From positions 62,001-126,000 of the forward strand of contig CAYGOV010000009.1 in the NCBI GenBank assembly GCA_964351625.1: 64,000 nucleotides of DNA, written 5' to 3'. Origin of the DNA: Marinoscillum sp964351625 (GTDB lineage: Bacteria > Bacteroidota > Bacteroidia > Cytophagales > Cyclobacteriaceae). The notes beneath the pieces were generated by a model that ran no database searches, had not been told where the DNA came from, and saw only the letters and a list, made by a program, of their open reading frames with translations. Each line of letters starts with the position of its first letter. The first letter of the stretch is position 1. This document shows positions 25,901 through 34,528 of the stretch, piece after piece. Made by a program: the position numbers and the translations under genes.

Positions 25901-28471
25901 GGTGAAAAAATCCAATTGACCTTAAAAGGTAGCAAAGTAGGTCAGGCATTGATCTCGATAGAAAACGGCAGTAAAGTCCTCCAGAATTTTTGGGTGAAAA
26001 CCGAAAAGGAATGGACTACAATTCAAATAGACGCAACGCCTGATATGGCTCCAAATGTCTATGTTCATGTCTCTTTGATCCAGCCTCATGGGCAAACTTC
26101 CAATGACCTGCCAATTAGACTTTATGGCATAGCGCCGATATCCGTTTACGATCCGCAAACCAAATTAGAGCCTGTTCTTGAGATGGCTGAAAAGCTTGCA
26201 CCAGTTGCTCCTGTGAACCTAAAAGTGCGTGAAGCCAATGGCAAACCAATGTCTTATACCATTGCCATGGTGGATGAAGGCCTCCTCGATCTCACCAACT
26301 TTGAGACCCCAGATCCCTGGTCACATTTTTACAGCAAAGAAGCCATAGGCGTAAAGACCTGGGACCTATACGATCATGTAATTGGAGCTTACGGTGGCAG
26401 ACTTGAGCGTCTGATCGCTATCGGCGGTGGAGAAGGTGGCATTTCTCCTGATGATCAAAAAGAAGACAGCAGATTCAAGCCAGTAGTGAAATACTTGGGG
26501 CCGTTCTATTTGGAAGCTGGCAAAAGTGCAAGCCATGTGATTGACATGCCACAATACATTGGTTCGGTCCGAACTATGGTTGTAGCTGAGCTGAATGGAG
26601 CCTATGGAAATACGGCCAAAGCCACGCCAGTTATCAAACCACTGATGGTACTAGGCACCCTTCCAAGAGTAGTGGGACCAGGCGAACAAATCAGCATGCC
26701 TGTCAATATTTTCCGATTTGAAGAAGGTTTGAAAGATGCGCAATTGACCATAGAAGTGTCTGGCGTACTCAAGCTGACTGGTAATAACAAGAAAACCGTC
26801 CCGCTCACTCAAGAGACAAGTACAGTCTATTTTGACTTGAATGTCACGGAGCAATTGGGATCTGGCAAAGTAATAATCAAAGCAAGCTCAGGGAGTGAGC
26901 AGGCCGTCCATGAAATCAACATTACTTCAAGAGCACCAAACGCACCGCAAACTCTCATGGAGCTTATTGCACTTCAGCCAGGCAAAAGCAAATTTTCAAC
27001 ATTGAAATCCTTCGGTATCCCCGGCACCAATAAAGTCACACTAGAGTTGGCGAGCATCCCTCCTATCAACTTACAAAGCAGACTGCAATATCTTATCCGC
27101 TATCCGCATGGCTGTATCGAGCAGACGGTTTCTTCGGTATTTCCGCAGCTTTTTCTCAAGCAGATTACCAATGTGTCGGTAGAACAAGAAGTATTGATTG
27201 CCAATAACATGAAAGCGGCGATTGACAAGATTCAAAAATTCCAAACTGGAGAAGGTGGATTGGCATATTGGCCAGGAAATAGATCTTACAATAGCTGGGG
27301 CACCAACTATGCTTTTCATTTTTTGGTGGAAGCCCAAAAAGCAGGTTATCTGGTGAATAGTGACCTGATGCAAAAACTGACTGGCTTCCAATCTAATCAA
27401 GCTCGTAAATGGAGCAAGTCGAATGACGATCGCTACGCGCAGGATGATTTGAACCAAGCATATAGGCTCTTTACCCTTGCCCTTTCTGGCAATGCGGAGT
27501 TAAGTGCGATGAACCGATTGCGAAATACTACGGGCATCAGCGTGCAGTCCATTCAAAAATTAGCGGCGGCTTACGCCATCATTGGGCAAACAGATGCGGC
27601 CAGAAACCTACTGAAAAACAATGCTAGAGCAAGTTTGAAAGAAACTTCTGACGACTACTATTATTATTCCTATGGCTCATTCACGCGCGATTTAGCAATG
27701 CTCGCTGAGACATATGTATATATGGGCGATCAGGCAGAAGCGTTCAAAATCATACAGGAACTTTCCGATCAACTCTCGTCTGACAGGTGGTTGAGTACAC
27801 AAACCACCGCCTATTCGCTACTGGCTGTGAGCAAGTTTGTCTCTGCCAATAAATCAGTGGAAGGCACTAAAACTTTCATAAGCTACAGTGGAGAGACTAA
27901 AACAATAGAAAGCAAAGAAGCCATTCATCAGATCTCCCTTTCGGAAAAAAGTCTTGCTGATCTTAAGATTGAGAACAAAGGAGCTGGGACACTTTTCGCC
28001 ACGCTCACGGTATCGGGTGTCCCAAAATCAGGTGATGAGCCTATTTTCCAGTCTTCACTGAGCTGCAATGTGCAATACCTAAGCACCAGTGGTCGTCCGT
28101 TGAAAGTAGACAGTCTGCCTTTGGGGAAATCGTTTGAAGTATTGCTGTCGGTGACCAACACCTCCAATTTGGGAAGCGTGAGAGACATAGCCCTTACACA
28201 GATTATTCCTTCTGGATGGGAAATTCAAAACGATAGACTAATGGAGCTCGGTAAAAATGAATCGAGTGCTTTTGACTTTCAGGATATTCGTGACGATCGT
28301 GTTTATACTTATTTCGATCTTAGTCGCAATCAGACGAAAACGTTTAAAATGACGGTGACTGCAGCCTATCCGGGCAAATATTACCTTCCTGGCGCACAAT
28401 TGGAAGCCATGTATAAGGCGTCAGTTGGGGCTAAGCTGGCAGGTAGCTGGATATATGTGATCAAAGAGTAG
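22970..28471 (+). CDS. Alpha-2-macroglobulin family lipoprotein
   Basis: Bacterial A2M proteins trap proteases in the envelope. The 1833-residue protein starts with a lipoprotein signal (LLLASC, Cys at residue 18), then beta-domains including an MG2 region with GVWRPGDDIFLSF. The thioester motif GCIEQ is present with the reactive Cys at residue 1382. A helical terpenoid-cyclase-like domain follows (QTGEGGLAYWPGNRSY). The ATG at 22970 is chosen because it starts the lipoprotein signal; the frame is open earlier. pbpC follows by 6 bases, as in the yfhM-pbpC pair of E. coli: trap plus murein repair. Confidence 0.93.
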   Translation: MRQSFFLVILSALLLASCGSDKKSSTATKTNDSRYTSFIKTYTSGIISRKANINISFTENVNLPDDLTIADFLSISPSLEGTLVKSSANSVTFSPEKLVSGKKYLFKVDLSKLASLPDGLKKFEFDVNVIEQDFEITTSVPQSPDPAIPDALIIEGILSTADVAENENVEKMLTIADGLSISWQHPSATKHKFAISGVTRGQSPRSMIIPANGNAIDVKKSQDIRVEIPSVLVFGLASTEVSLGKNGFVSIFFTDPLNANQDLKGLVSLEGVSNPSMIIQGNEIRLYTPNKITGSKKLELFAGILNSSGKKLQENISTYVAFQPEKPALKLVGKGTILPSTDGMVLPFEAVNLKAVNVQVVQIFEDNLPQFLQVNSLGGDDQTSRVGKLILNKKINLAEVSTNLSSWDRYTLDLSDLIASEKGALYQVRIGFDPSDTNYPCDELFESSGKLELDNSWSINESDGFDQWNSVWNNSYPSGYTWRERDNPCHVSYYNTERFVTTNLLASDLGLISKIGADNSMVVFVTDMINAQPIEASITVYDYQLQTLAAGSSDINGSFSFTPSARPFLVIAEKNGQKSYLKLDDYGALSLSNFDVSGTKVTGGIKGFIYGERGVWRPGDDIFLSFILEDDKNKLPQDYPVVVELRDPKGNVASRQVLTNHVHRLYGTKLSTSEEDQTGNWRAVFQVGNLQFSKNLKIETVKPNRLKIEVDFGADQLTKANKSTPTSLDAKWLTGLSAGGLKAETEIRITPQNTTFSGYNQYEFDDQGKSFYQDPKQIFSGALDESGSAKINLQLPSKPNSPGALGVTLSTKVFEPGGGFSINSKKATYLPYEHFVGMNISTASRGNRIERDVKQLISVVSLSDKGTPVAREQLEFQLYKLSWRWWWDQSAYDNANYNSSSYATLVKSKRFNTVAGKAQLDFTISSPDWGRYIAVIKDPASGHSTSQILYTSWYGSDQNTVGAALLELNTDKTEYQTGEKIQLTLKGSKVGQALISIENGSKVLQNFWVKTEKEWTTIQIDATPDMAPNVYVHVSLIQPHGQTSNDLPIRLYGIAPISVYDPQTKLEPVLEMAEKLAPVAPVNLKVREANGKPMSYTIAMVDEGLLDLTNFETPDPWSHFYSKEAIGVKTWDLYDHVIGAYGGRLERLIAIGGGEGGISPDDQKEDSRFKPVVKYLGPFYLEAGKSASHVIDMPQYIGSVRTMVVAELNGAYGNTAKATPVIKPLMVLGTLPRVVGPGEQISMPVNIFRFEEGLKDAQLTIEVSGVLKLTGNNKKTVPLTQETSTVYFDLNVTEQLGSGKVIIKASSGSEQAVHEINITSRAPNAPQTLMELIALQPGKSKFSTLKSFGIPGTNKVTLELASIPPINLQSRLQYLIRYPHGCIEQTVSSVFPQLFLKQITNVSVEQEVLIANNMKAAIDKIQKFQTGEGGLAYWPGNRSYNSWGTNYAFHFLVEAQKAGYLVNSDLMQKLTGFQSNQARKWSKSNDDRYAQDDLNQAYRLFTLALSGNAELSAMNRLRNTTGISVQSIQKLAAAYAIIGQTDAARNLLKNNARASLKETSDDYYYYSYGSFTRDLAMLAETYVYMGDQAEAFKIIQELSDQLSSDRWLSTQTTAYSLLAVSKFVSANKSVEGTKTFISYSGETKTIESKEAIHQISLSEKSLADLKIENKGAGTLFATLTVSGVPKSGDEPIFQSSLSCNVQYLSTSGRPLKVDSLPLGKSFEVLLSVTNTSNLGSVRDIALTQIIPSGWEIQNDRLMELGKNESSAFDFQDIRDDRVYTYFDLSRNQTKTFKMTVTAAYPGKYYLPGAQLEAMYKASVGAKLAGSWIYVIKE

Positions 28472-28477
28472 TCTGGC

Positions 28478-30766
28478 ATGTCCAAGCTGAAGAGAAAGCA
28501 TCTTCTTTGGGCTGTATTGATCGGCTTGCTCATAGTGCTACTGATACCCGTCAGTATACCTAAGTACCCAACGAGTACGGTGATCTATGATCGAGAGGGT
28601 GATCTACTCGGCGCAGCGATTGCTTCGGATGGCCAATGGCGTTTTCCGCTTACGGATTCTGTGCCTGATAAGCTCGCCCAGTCCATCCTACTTTTTGAGG
28701 ACGAGTATTTTTATTGGCATATTGGGATCAATCCGGTTTCGGTGGTACGTGCCGTAGGGCAAAACCTTTCGGCAAACAAAATAGTAAGTGGCGCGAGTAC
28801 ACTTACCATGCAGATTTCGCGAATGCTCCACGGTAAGGAACGTACGCTTACGCAAAAAATCAAAGAAGCCTTTCACGCTTTGCGACTTGATCTATACTAC
28901 ACTAAAGATGAACTGCTCCGACATTATGCTTCTCTTGCTCCTTTTGGCGGTAACGTGGTGGGCATAGATGCCGCTGCATGGCGCTATTATGGCAGACCAG
29001 CTCACCAGCTCAGTTGGTCTGAGAGTGCTACTCTGGCAGTCTTGCCCAATGACCCATCTGGGATTTTTCCAGGAAAATCTTCAGAGCGATTGCTCGCAAA
29101 ACGCAATTTCCTCTTACAAAAACTACTTTTACGTGGGAAGATTGACAGTCTGGAATTTGAATTGAGCTTAAGTGAGCTTTTACCATTGAGGCCTCAGGAA
29201 CTGCCACGACTTGCACCTCATTTGCTCGCTACTTTAAGTTCAGAGTTTTCTGGGCAGCAACTATTCACGACCCTCTCCCATTTTTGGCAGACAAAAGCCA
29301 ACGAAACGGCCAGAAGGTTTCATTCATCACTGAAAAGCAATGGCGTGGATAATCTTTCGATCATGGTTGTGGATCTTCAGTCTGCGGATGTTTTGGCCTA
29401 TGTTGGGAATCTAGATGACCCAAGTGCAGATGGCTATCAAGTGGACATTATTCAGCGACCAAGAAGCTCAGGTAGTATTTTGAAACCCTTGCTTTATGTA
29501 AGTGCGCTAGACGATGGACTCATCTTGCCAGAAACACTTTTGCCTGATGTGCCCAGCTATTTCAATGGCTACACACCAAAAAACTTTGACCATGGATACG
29601 AAGGTGCCATCAAAGCAAGAGAGGCTCTTTCGAGATCACTCAATATTCCTTTTGCGCACTTGATTAAGATGTACCGCTACGAGCGGTTCCATCAGCAACT
29701 TCAAAAATTTGGAATCACTACGATCAACCAGGCTCCCGGTCATTATGGAATGTCGCTCATTTTGGGAGGTGCTGAGGTCAAACTTTGGGATTTGGCGCAA
29801 GCCTATTTTAGCATGTATCGGAGACTCGCTATGACTGACAATCTTAAAATAAGCACTTCACCTGACCATGCTATTCTCCTTGATTTGGAACTGGAAGAAA
29901 TCAACATCTTTCACACTTTTCAAGCCATGACTGAGCTTAAAAGACCTGGTCAAAATCAATATTGGCAGAGCTTCTCCTCTAGCCAAAAGATTGCATGGAA
30001 AACAGGCACGAGCTATGGCTTCAAAGATGCCTGGGCAGTGGGAATCAATGGGTCCGTGCTAGTAGCAGTCTGGGTGGGCAATGCCGATGGAGAAGGTCGC
30101 GCAGGTCTTACCGGAGTTAGTGCTGCTGGACCTATCTTGAATGACTTGGTGCGACTGTCGGACTACCAACCGGGATGGCTGGATGCGTTACAGCCTATAG
30201 GTAGGGAGCATTTGATTTGCACTCAGTCTGGGATGCTGGCTGGCGTAGATTGTCCGGAAACCTCTCTAGCTACTTTAGGAAAACATGCCGAGCTATGTGG
30301 TCTGTGCAGCTATCATCAGCACATTTTTTTGGATGAAAAAACCAAATTTGAAGTAAACAAATCCTGCTATCCTTCTTCGCTGGCTGTAGACACGAGTCTT
30401 TTTGTTCTTCCTCCTACAATGGCCTACTACTATACCAAAAAACATGCATCCTACAGTGGAAGACCACCGATGCTACCTGCTTGCCAACAAGTACTTTCTA
30501 ATCAACTTACCATTACTTATCCAGCTGAGCTGGCACAAATATTCATTCCCAAAGAACTTTCTGGAAGCATGAGTGAGGTGATCCTAGAAGCGGCTCATGC
30601 CCAAACAACTTCCAAGATATACTGGCACCTAAATGAAGAATATCTCGGCACCACGGAGGGCGAGCACAGAGTGGCTGTCAGCCTTGCCAAAGGCAGCTAT
30701 ACAATCAAAATAGTAGATGAATCTGGCAATGACTTTACCCGTAACTTCGAGGTAATTTCTAATTAA
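28478..30766 (+). CDS. pbpC: Penicillin-binding protein 1C
   Basis: This is a bifunctional murein glycan polymerase and transpeptidase of the inner membrane, 762 residues. One N-terminal helix (about 9-25) anchors it. The glycosyltransferase domain has FEDEYFYWHIGINP and KIVSGASTLTMQ. The penicillin-binding domain has S333-ILK, SRSLNIP and K508-TG. The C-terminal PBP1C-specific beta domain is present. It lies 6 bases after the A2M gene, with which it is commonly paired. Confidence 0.95.
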   Translation: MSKLKRKHLLWAVLIGLLIVLLIPVSIPKYPTSTVIYDREGDLLGAAIASDGQWRFPLTDSVPDKLAQSILLFEDEYFYWHIGINPVSVVRAVGQNLSANKIVSGASTLTMQISRMLHGKERTLTQKIKEAFHALRLDLYYTKDELLRHYASLAPFGGNVVGIDAAAWRYYGRPAHQLSWSESATLAVLPNDPSGIFPGKSSERLLAKRNFLLQKLLLRGKIDSLEFELSLSELLPLRPQELPRLAPHLLATLSSEFSGQQLFTTLSHFWQTKANETARRFHSSLKSNGVDNLSIMVVDLQSADVLAYVGNLDDPSADGYQVDIIQRPRSSGSILKPLLYVSALDDGLILPETLLPDVPSYFNGYTPKNFDHGYEGAIKAREALSRSLNIPFAHLIKMYRYERFHQQLQKFGITTINQAPGHYGMSLILGGAEVKLWDLAQAYFSMYRRLAMTDNLKISTSPDHAILLDLELEEINIFHTFQAMTELKRPGQNQYWQSFSSSQKIAWKTGTSYGFKDAWAVGINGSVLVAVWVGNADGEGRAGLTGVSAAGPILNDLVRLSDYQPGWLDALQPIGREHLICTQSGMLAGVDCPETSLATLGKHAELCGLCSYHQHIFLDEKTKFEVNKSCYPSSLAVDTSLFVLPPTMAYYYTKKHASYSGRPPMLPACQQVLSNQLTITYPAELAQIFIPKELSGSMSEVILEAAHAQTTSKIYWHLNEEYLGTTEGEHRVAVSLAKGSYTIKIVDESGNDFTRNFEVISN

Positions 30767-30780
30767 TCAAGAAACGGACA

Positions 30781-31380
30781 ATGACCCTCCTCTACTACAT
30801 AGACCTCATTGGTACCATGGTATTTGCCATAAGTGGCGCGCTCACTGCCTCGGAAAAGAAGCTTGATATTTTTGGGATATCGGCTGTAGGCTTCATCACC
30901 GCACTTGGTGGTGGTACGCTTCGTGACCTATTGATTGGAAGCACTCCAGTTTCTTGGATGACCGACTTCAATTATTTGATCATGATCACTTTGGGAATCT
31001 TAATTGCACTGATTTTCAGAAAATCAATTCAAGGTTTACGAAGAACTTTCTTCCTTTTTGACACCATTGGTATTGCGGTATTTACAGTATTAGGAACACA
31101 AAAGTCTCTTGACATTGGCATCATGCCCGTAATCGCTGTAATGATGGGCATGGTCTCAGCAGTTTTTGGAGGAGTCACACGGGATATTGTGTGCAATGAG
31201 ATTCCACTTATTTTCCGGAAAGAGATCTATGCACTAGCCTGCCTGATGGGTGGTGGTTTGTATGTCTTGCTACATTTCGCAGGACTCCCAATGCACTATT
31301 CTGTGCCAATCACTATCGTTTTCATTGTGATCTTCCGTACCCTAGCCGTGAAGAGGAAGTGGCATTTACCAATTTTGTAA
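30781..31380 (+). CDS. TRIC-type cation channel family protein
   Basis: The 199-residue protein has seven or so hydrophobic helices and two similar halves, with GISAVGFITALGGGTLRD and the repeated GGVTRDIVCNEIP. This matches the bacterial TRIC/YicG (UPF0126) family of trimeric monovalent cation channels. It follows pbpC by 14 bases and may share its transcript. No role specific to this genome can be inferred. Confidence 0.9.
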   Translation: MTLLYYIDLIGTMVFAISGALTASEKKLDIFGISAVGFITALGGGTLRDLLIGSTPVSWMTDFNYLIMITLGILIALIFRKSIQGLRRTFFLFDTIGIAVFTVLGTQKSLDIGIMPVIAVMMGMVSAVFGGVTRDIVCNEIPLIFRKEIYALACLMGGGLYVLLHFAGLPMHYSVPITIVFIVIFRTLAVKRKWHLPIL

Positions 31381-31481
31381 AGCGAATGACGGGTTATCTT
31401 ACCCTTAATACAACATTCAAAAAGAAGTTAGTGCGATCATTGGCTCATGATCGATAATTTTACAGGAACTGAAACCAAGTC

Positions 31482-32345
31482 ATGAGTTTAAAAAATCACG
31501 CCATCCTACTGATCCATTGCGCAGATCGCAAAGGTCTTATCAATACAATTACCAATTTTCTCTACGAACATCAAGGCAACATTGTAGATCTTGACGAACA
31601 TGTAGATAAAGTAGGCGGGATGTTTTTCATGCGAGTGGAATGGGAGCTAGATAGCTTTGATATCCCAAAAGAAAAAATAGCACAGGCTTTTACGGACGCT
31701 GTAGCCACACAATATGCAATGGAATGGCAGCTTTTTTTCACGGAGAAAAAGCCCAAAATGGCTGTATTCGTTTCGAAAGCTTCGCATTGTCTTTATGATA
31801 TTCTGGCAAGACACGCTTCTGGCGAATGGCAGATAGAAATCCCGGTGATCATTTCGAACCATGAGCTACATAGAGAGATCGCAGATCGTTTTGATATACC
31901 CTTTCACTACTTCGATATGACAGGTAGTAGTAAGGCCGAAATAGAAGCCGAACAAAGAAAACTACTTGCCGATCTTCAAGTCGATTTCTTGATTTTGGCT
32001 CGCTATATGCAGATTTTGTCGGATGATTTCATTCAAGCCTATCCCAACAAAATCATCAATATCCATCATAGTTTTCTTCCCGCTTTTGCTGGCGCGAAAC
32101 CGTATCATCGGGCATATGAGCGTGGTGTCAAGCTTATCGGTGCTACTAGTCATTACATAACTGCTGACTTAGACGCAGGCCCAATATTGGAGCAAGACGT
32201 GGTGAAAATCAGCCACAAGGATACTGTGGAGGACCTAGTAAGAAAAGGTAAAGACCTGGAGAAAATCGTCCTTTCCCGCGCCATTTGGCTACACCTACAG
32301 CGCAAGGCGCTAGTGCATGGAAATAAGACAGTGATATTTGATTGA
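31482..32345 (+). CDS. purU: Formyltetrahydrofolate deformylase
   Basis: PurU hydrolyses 10-formyl-tetrahydrofolate to tetrahydrofolate and formate, balancing one-carbon units for purine synthesis. An ACT domain covers roughly residues 1-80 (ILLIHCADRKGLI), and a formyltransferase-type domain follows with NIHHSFLPAFAGAKPYHRAYERGV and LDAGPILEQ, including the catalytic Asn-His-Asp set. Length 287 aa is standard. Its 3' end faces the repeat-rich convergent region. Confidence 0.95.
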   Translation: MSLKNHAILLIHCADRKGLINTITNFLYEHQGNIVDLDEHVDKVGGMFFMRVEWELDSFDIPKEKIAQAFTDAVATQYAMEWQLFFTEKKPKMAVFVSKASHCLYDILARHASGEWQIEIPVIISNHELHREIADRFDIPFHYFDMTGSSKAEIEAEQRKLLADLQVDFLILARYMQILSDDFIQAYPNKIINIHHSFLPAFAGAKPYHRAYERGVKLIGATSHYITADLDAGPILEQDVVKISHKDTVEDLVRKGKDLEKIVLSRAIWLHLQRKALVHGNKTVIFD

Positions 32346-32381
32346 GTTTGGTTTAGAAGCAAAGGATTGTATCTTGAAATT

Positions 32382-32405
32382 ATGCCAAGATGCCTACGGC
32401 ATGAC
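32382..32405 (+). repeat. REP-like palindromic unit 1, plus orientation
   Basis: Core CCAAG-ATGCC-TAC-GGCAT-GAC: a five-base perfect stem with TAC loop and conserved flanks. It is the first of seven related units between the convergent purU and aminotransferase genes. Confidence 0.8.
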
Positions 32406-32444
32406 TTATAGGGTTGGATAAAACTAAATGGCACACTTGGACCA

Positions 32445-32513
32445 GTCACTCCGTAGGAGTCTTGGCATAACTAGGAAAACTCAACAAGAGGGCCAAGATG
32501 CCTGCGGCATGAC
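32445..32513. repeat. REP-like composite A (minus unit then plus unit)
   Basis: A minus unit (32445-32468, reading AAG-ACTCC-TAC-GGAGT-GAC on the minus strand) is followed after 23 bases by a plus unit (32492-32513, AAG-ATGCC-TGC-GGCAT-GAC). The spacer contains AAAACTCAAC. Composites B and C share this layout. Confidence 0.8.
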
Positions 32514-32566
32514 AAGAGGATTGAAACTTGGAAGATTATTGAATTAGATAGAAAGATTTATCCTAA

Positions 32567-32893
32567 ATGTCAACCGGAAATTATTTCACATAAATAACCA
32601 CTAACCCAAGAAAGACGGTACTCTATACTGGCATGACAAATGTTCTCGAACAAAGATTTGTAGAGCATTTTTTGAATCGCGGTAACAACAAAACCTTTGA
32701 AGGCAGATACTACTGTTACCAATTTTTGTATTTCGAAAAATTTAATAGCCCAATGCACGCAAGAGAAAAAGAAATCAAGGATTGGAGAAGAAAACTAAAA
32801 GTAGATTTGATTGAATCATTAAATCCAGATTGGAGATTTCTAAATTCTAATATTATGGATTGGCCCCCAATTTTCGAGAGTACTTCACGATGA
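32567..32893 (+). pseudogene. GIY-YIG nuclease-like gene with one in-frame stop
   Basis: From the ATG at 32567 the frame reads MSTGNYFT, TAA (32591-32593), then ITTNPRKTVLYTGMTNV and on through the domain to a stop at 32893. Replacing the TAA by a Tyr codon restores the family pattern Y-[VI/T]-T...VLYTG that defines the GIY-YIG motif pair. Downstream, EHFLNRG, YYCYQFLYFE, AREKEIKDWRR and ESLNPDWRFLN are intact. The remaining open part, 86 residues from the ATG at 32633, lacks the first Tyr-containing strand and should not be active. The gene sits between REP-like repeats. A sequencing error or read-through is possible. Confidence 0.75.
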
Positions 32894-32937
32894 TTAGGAT
32901 CAGATTAAATTCTAGCAATCTTATTAGCTAAGATGAA

Positions 32938-33002
32938 GTCACTCCGAAGGAATCTTGGCATTATGAGAACTCATTGACGGGCCAAGATACCTACGGCATG
33001 AC
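32938..33002. repeat. REP-like composite B (minus unit then plus unit)
   Basis: A minus unit (32938-32961, AAG-ATTCC-TTC-GGAGT-GAC when read on the minus strand, with a G-T pair in the stem) is followed after 19 bases by a plus unit (32981-33002, AAG-ATACC-TAC-GGCAT-GAC, one A-C mismatch). The spacer shares GAACTCA with composite A. Confidence 0.75.
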
Positions 33003-33032
33003 AAATCAGAAACAAATATTTTTCCCTTGCCC

Positions 33033-33095
33033 GTCACAGCCTAAAATTCTTGGTAGTAACTCAACTTTACAGTGCCTAGATGCCTACGGCATGAC
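33033..33095. repeat. REP-like composite C (decayed minus unit then plus unit)
   Basis: The minus half (33033-33055) keeps the length and the ends GTCAC and TTCTTGG, but its stem is lost. After a spacer with AACTCAAC comes an intact plus unit (33074-33095, TAG-ATGCC-TAC-GGCAT-GAC). The last unit ends 18 bases before the aminotransferase stop. Confidence 0.65.
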
Positions 33096-33113
33096 TGGTC
33101 TGAGTGAAGCTCC

Positions 33114-34421
33114 TTATACCGACTCGCAGTACTCCATAACGCCGGCTTTTATCCGCATAAACGTCTCTTTGAGGATCGCCTCATTTTCTTCCAATAATGT
33201 GAGTCTAAACCCAAGCAAATCAGACGAAAACGACGAGATCGGCACAATGCATACATTCTTTGCAGCAAGCAAATAGTAAACGAATCGCTTGTCTAAGGTC
33301 ATATTAGGACCAGCGAGCCATTCAGCCAGTTTTTCGCGTACCTTCTGGTCTTCTATTTTCAAAGATTGATTGGCATTGATCACGCCTGGCTCAAAGATCA
33401 TTGTGTTGTAAAAAGCACCGTTTGTCTGGTTGAACTTCACATAAGGCACATCTTTGAACACCTCATTGAGGTAAGCACTCCTTCGACCGATTTTCGCTTT
33501 GGTCTCTTCTATGAAATCAAAGTAACGCTCATCTTGCATGATCTTAGGTATCGCCATTTGAGGAAGCTTTGTGGAACTCACCTCTATCATCTTGGCATTA
33601 TCAATCGTGTCGCACAGCTTTGCGAATTCCTTATCAGCTTTACGATTATAATACTCAGCCCAGCCACACCTAGCCCCTGGCCATGGGAATTCTTTTGAGA
33701 TCCCTTTGAGGGAAATGGCTGGCACATCCCCGATCACCTCAGCAAGCGTACAAGTCTTGGCGCCATTGTAAATGATATTCATATAGATCTCATCACAGAT
33801 CAAGAAGAGGTCAAACTCCTTGGCAATGGCCACCATCTGCTCCAAGATCGCTTTGGGATAAACCATCCCTGTGGGATTATCAGGGTTGATAATCAAAATC
33901 CCAACGATGCTTGGATTGTATTTTACTTTTTGACGTAAGTCGTCCATGTCAGGATACCAAGAGTTGTCGGGATCCAATTTGTAGGTAATCGGCTCGTGAT
34001 TGGCATGAGCCGCCTCTGCCGAGGAATGTGTAGAGTAGGCAGGAGATGGCCCTATCACTCTGGATGTTGGCAACAGGTATTGATATACTTTTTGGATGGC
34101 ATCACCCAGTCCATTGAAGAAAGTGATGTCTTGGGCATCTATCTGTGTGCCCCCTCGTTTGTTGTTGAGCTCGGCAAGAAACTTACGGGTAGAAAGAACG
34201 CCTTTGGAGTGACTGTATCCGTAGGTAGCATCCTCATAGAGCAAGCCAGCGATGATATCCTTCATCCATTCAGGAAGTTTATGATTCTTCTGTATTGGAT
34301 CACCAATATTCTCCCACAGGATGGAATATCCCAGCGCCTCGATTTCCTCAGCTTTCTTTACAATCCCCCTGATTTCGTAGGTAAGCTCACTCGCCCCATC
34401 TCTTAATAATTTCTGTCGCAT
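33114..34421 (-). CDS. PLP-dependent class I/II aminotransferase
   Basis: The 435-residue protein belongs to the fold-type I aspartate aminotransferase family. Visible motifs are NPDNPTGMVY, ICDEIYMNIIY and SLKGISKEFPWPGARCGW with the PLP Lys in SKEF, plus the C-terminal GFRLTLL with the substrate-binding Arg. It resembles alanine- or aspartate-type enzymes, but I cannot name the substrate. It is transcribed alone and converges with purU; the intervening 770 bases hold the REP-like array. Confidence 0.88.
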   Translation of the reverse strand: MRQKLLRDGASELTYEIRGIVKKAEEIEALGYSILWENIGDPIQKNHKLPEWMKDIIAGLLYEDATYGYSHSKGVLSTRKFLAELNNKRGGTQIDAQDITFFNGLGDAIQKVYQYLLPTSRVIGPSPAYSTHSSAEAAHANHEPITYKLDPDNSWYPDMDDLRQKVKYNPSIVGILIINPDNPTGMVYPKAILEQMVAIAKEFDLFLICDEIYMNIIYNGAKTCTLAEVIGDVPAISLKGISKEFPWPGARCGWAEYYNRKADKEFAKLCDTIDNAKMIEVSSTKLPQMAIPKIMQDERYFDFIEETKAKIGRRSAYLNEVFKDVPYVKFNQTNGAFYNTMIFEPGVINANQSLKIEDQKVREKLAEWLAGPNMTLDKRFVYYLLAAKNVCIVPISSFSSDLLGFRLTLLEENEAILKETFMRIKAGVMEYCESV

Positions 34422-34528
34422 ACGCTAAAAAATGAAAGCACGAAGGTATGAGAATGATTAGGTATTTTAAAAGAACACAAAAGATTATTCCTTAAATCTG
34501 AATTTCACGTTGCGAGAATTCCGAAATG

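Noticed and set aside
32633..32893. A complete 86-residue gene starting at 32633
   Set aside because: It would lack the first conserved Tyr strand of the GIY-YIG domain, whose coding sequence is present upstream behind one stop codon; a pseudogene fits better.
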